A DNA stretch of 64,000 nucleotides, taken from Actinomycetes bacterium (lineage in GTDB: Bacteria > Actinomycetota > JAICYB01). Position numbers and translations under genes: made by a program. The stretch spans positions 20,504 through 84,503 of the forward strand of contig JAICYB010000006.1 in the NCBI GenBank assembly GCA_025934435.1, read 5' to 3'. Every line of letters begins with the position of its first letter. Within the stretch, counting starts at the first letter, position 1. The notes beneath the pieces were generated by a model. The model did not search any database, was not told the DNA's origin, and saw only the letters and a list, made by a program, of their open reading frames with translations. This document shows positions 62,815 to 64,000 of this stretch, one piece after another.

Positions 62815-63402
62815 TCAGACGGGCGGTTGCGGGTCGTACTGGATGAGCTTCTTGACCTCGCGCGCGCGTTCCACGGAGGTCAGCCGTTGTACGAGATGCA
62901 GGGCCATGTCGATGCCGGCCGATACCCCCGCCGCCGTGATGACGTTGCCGTCGTCGACAAAGCGTTCGTCCTTGCGCACGTCGACGCGTTGTCCCAGGCC
63001 CTGTAACACCTCGAGGTACGCCCAGTGCGTGACGGCCGGCCGGCCGTCGAGGAGTCCGGCCGCCGCGTACACCAGCGAACCCGTGCAGACGCTCGTCATG
63101 AGCGTTCCGTCCGCGGCCAGCTTGTTGAGCCAGCCCTTGATCGCATCGTCACTGAGGTGCGCGCGGTTGCCCTCGCCGCCGGGGTAGACAAGTACGTCGA
63201 TCCGTCCGGCCGTGTCGATCGTCTGATCGGGGACGACCCGCAGCCCCTTCGCGCACGTCACGACTTCGGCCCCCGGAGCGAAGGTGAAGACCTCGACGTC
63301 GTCGTCCGGGAAGGACTTGGCCCACATCGTGAGGACCTCCCAGGGTCCGACGAAGTCGAGCTCTTCCGCGCCGTCGAAGACGAAGACGCCGATGCGGGTC
63401 AA
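62815..63402 (-). CDS. DJ-1/PfpI-family protein
   Basis: The 195-residue protein has the DJ-1/PfpI fold: FVFDGAEELDFVGPWEVL with the conserved Glu and the nucleophile elbow TSVCTGSLVYAAAGLL (Cys), followed by THW. It resembles the isonitrile-hydratase-like and AraC-linked DJ-1 subgroup. The natural substrate is unknown. The TTG start lies 3 nt after the stop of the Lys-rich miniprotein gene, so they are likely coupled. Confidence 0.88.
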   Translation of the reverse strand: MTRIGVFVFDGAEELDFVGPWEVLTMWAKSFPDDDVEVFTFAPGAEVVTCAKGLRVVPDQTIDTAGRIDVLVYPGGEGNRAHLSDDAIKGWLNKLAADGTLMTSVCTGSLVYAAAGLLDGRPAVTHWAYLEVLQGLGQRVDVRKDERFVDDGNVITAAGVSAGIDMALHLVQRLTSVERAREVKKLIQYDPQPPV

Positions 63403-63405
63403 GGC

Positions 63406-63507
63406 TTAGTTTCCCGCCTTCTTCTCCCGCTTGGCCTTGCGCTTCTCCTTGATGGACTTGCCCTTCTTCTTCTCTTGGCCCTTCTTGGGCTCGCCTCGGC
63501 CTTTCAT
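63406..63507 (-). CDS. Lys-rich 33-residue miniprotein
   Basis: The ATG at 63507 is preceded by GAGGAGG at good spacing. It encodes a strongly basic peptide (start MKGRGEPKKGQEKKKGKSIK) with 16 Lys and 4 Arg in 33 residues and no hydrophobic core. Nucleic-acid or ribosome binding is possible, but no function is known. It lies directly before the DJ-1 gene. Confidence 0.6.
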   Translation of the reverse strand: MKGRGEPKKGQEKKKGKSIKEKRKAKREKKAGN

Positions 63508-63688
63508 CGGCGCCTCCTCGTGGCGATCGACGTCACAGTCAATGTCGCGGACCATGGCGTCTTTCGCAAGGCTCCGCGGAGTGGAACGCAGCGGGAACTT
63601 CACGGATAGGCTCGGGAAACACGACGGGGGCTGACAGGGTTTCGTCCTACATTCGTGTCCTACCCGTGGGTTAGAAACATGGTTCGGG

Positions 63689-63702
63689 CGAACGGGCGTT
63701 CG
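63689..63702 (+). promoter_or_regulatory. LexA-type SOS box before uvrA
   Basis: CGAACGGGCGTTCG fits the Gram-positive LexA consensus CGAACRNRYGTTYC except for the last base. It lies 20 nt before the uvrA TTG. TAGGCT and TACATT boxes upstream (63607 and ~63650) are possible -10s. uvrA is a classic SOS gene. Confidence 0.65.
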
Positions 63703-63722
63703 TCCACGAAAGAGGGCTGAGC

Positions 63723-64000
63723 TTGCCGAGCGAGAACATCCATATCCGCGGAGCGCGGGAGCACAACCTCCGCAACGTCACGCTCGATCTCCCGCGGGAC
63801 GCACTGATCGTCTTCACCGGCATCTCGGGGTCCGGGAAGTCGTCGCTCGCGTTCGACACGATCTACGCCGAAGGCCAGCGTCGCTACGTCGAGTCGCTGT
63901 CGGCGTACGCGCGCCAGTTCCTGGGTCAGATGGACAAGCCGGACGTCGACATCATCGAAGGCTTGTCGCCGGCCATCTCGATCGATCAGAAGTCCGCGTC
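63723..64000 (+). CDS. uvrA: Excinuclease ABC subunit A, 3' end outside the window
   Basis: The first 92 residues are seen: [20 protein letters not shown], the N-terminal Walker [20 protein letters not shown], and [19 protein letters not shown]. UvrA recognises bulky DNA damage and loads UvrB. TTG is the start because it matches the family N-terminus, with GAGGG upstream. Confidence 0.95.
   Translation, partial: MPSENIHIRGAREHNLRNVTLDLPRDALIVFTGISGSGKSSLAFDTIYAEGQRRYVESLSAYARQFLGQMDKPDVDIIEGLSPAISIDQKSA

Overview
The window is GC-rich, densely packed chromosomal DNA from an actinobacterium (Actinomycetota). The main evidence is gene order. The line dksA-like, lspA, rluD, dnaE, his operon, trp genes, ANTAR regulator, liv transporter, polA, rpsA, coaE, uvrB, uvrA follows, in shortened form, the order found in Mycobacterium tuberculosis (roughly Rv1539 to Rv1638) and Streptomyces. 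Other actinobacterial signs are the free-standing HTH/LAGLIDADG protein, the DUF2505 and DUF2993 families, a Pol I without proofreading residues, and many genes whose start codon lies 6-10 nt after a TANNNT -10 box, which points to leaderless mRNAs. Some traits are unlike the usual model species: a fused TrpEG, a separate but altered TrpF, and a split glycine decarboxylase. An uncultured or deep-branching lineage is therefore likely. No insertion sequence, prophage, CRISPR array or rRNA was found, and no stretch over 300 bases lacks a gene.

Layout. 1-3916: 3' part of a giant secreted repeat protein. 4029-6433: dksA-like, lspA, rluD and a membrane protein. 6502-10007: dnaE behind a tiny leader ORF. 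10029-15431: hisD-C-B-H-A-F-I (hisG and hisE are not here). 15444-18546: trp leader peptide and attenuator, trpEG, and a kinase-like gene. 18609-21961: a DUF5666-like protein, a response regulator/sensor kinase pair and a lipoprotein peptidase. 21974-28065: trpD-C-F-B, a GNAT acetyltransferase, a cupin, trpA and two MaoC-type hot-dog genes. 28016-32100 (minus): a DUF916-like envelope protein, a small secreted protein, a sensor kinase and a CheY-like regulator. 32150-33069: an HTH-LAGLIDADG gene behind a LexA-type box, divergent from tRNA-Leu(CAA). 33107-39108: a DUF2505 protein, the ANTAR regulator and a complete branched-chain amino acid ABC transporter. 39130-42964: gcvT-gcvPA-gcvPB. 43058-45472: a collagen-like LPXTG protein and, on the minus strand, a GMC oxidoreductase with a small partner. 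45513-52512: polA, a methyltransferase, a DUF2993 protein, rpsA, coaE and a HAD hydrolase. 52540-54720: a possible small RNA or leader, then uvrB. 54891-58160: a cyclase-AAA-TPR protein. 58181-63507: a YdjC-type deacetylase, a catabolic gene cluster (enoyl-CoA hydratase, homogentisate-dioxygenase-like cupin, SnoaL-like, alpha/beta hydrolase), a universal stress protein, a DJ-1/PfpI protein and a Lys-rich miniprotein. 63723-end: the start of uvrA behind a LexA-type box.

How the genes work together. Two amino acid pathways (His, Trp) dominate the first half. They are tightly coupled by ATGA/GTGA overlaps, and the trp genes have a classic ribosome-stalling attenuator plus probable internal leaderless promoters. 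The second half combines DNA replication and repair (polA, uvrB, uvrA), translation (rpsA, tRNA), one-carbon metabolism (gcv), amino acid uptake (liv) and signalling. The most interesting unexplained items are the LexA-box-controlled HTH-LAGLIDADG gene beside a tRNA gene, the TrpF lacking its catalytic cysteine, the transcript-like unit before uvrB, the structured leader between the ANTAR regulator and livJ, and the DUF916-like secretion/signalling cluster.
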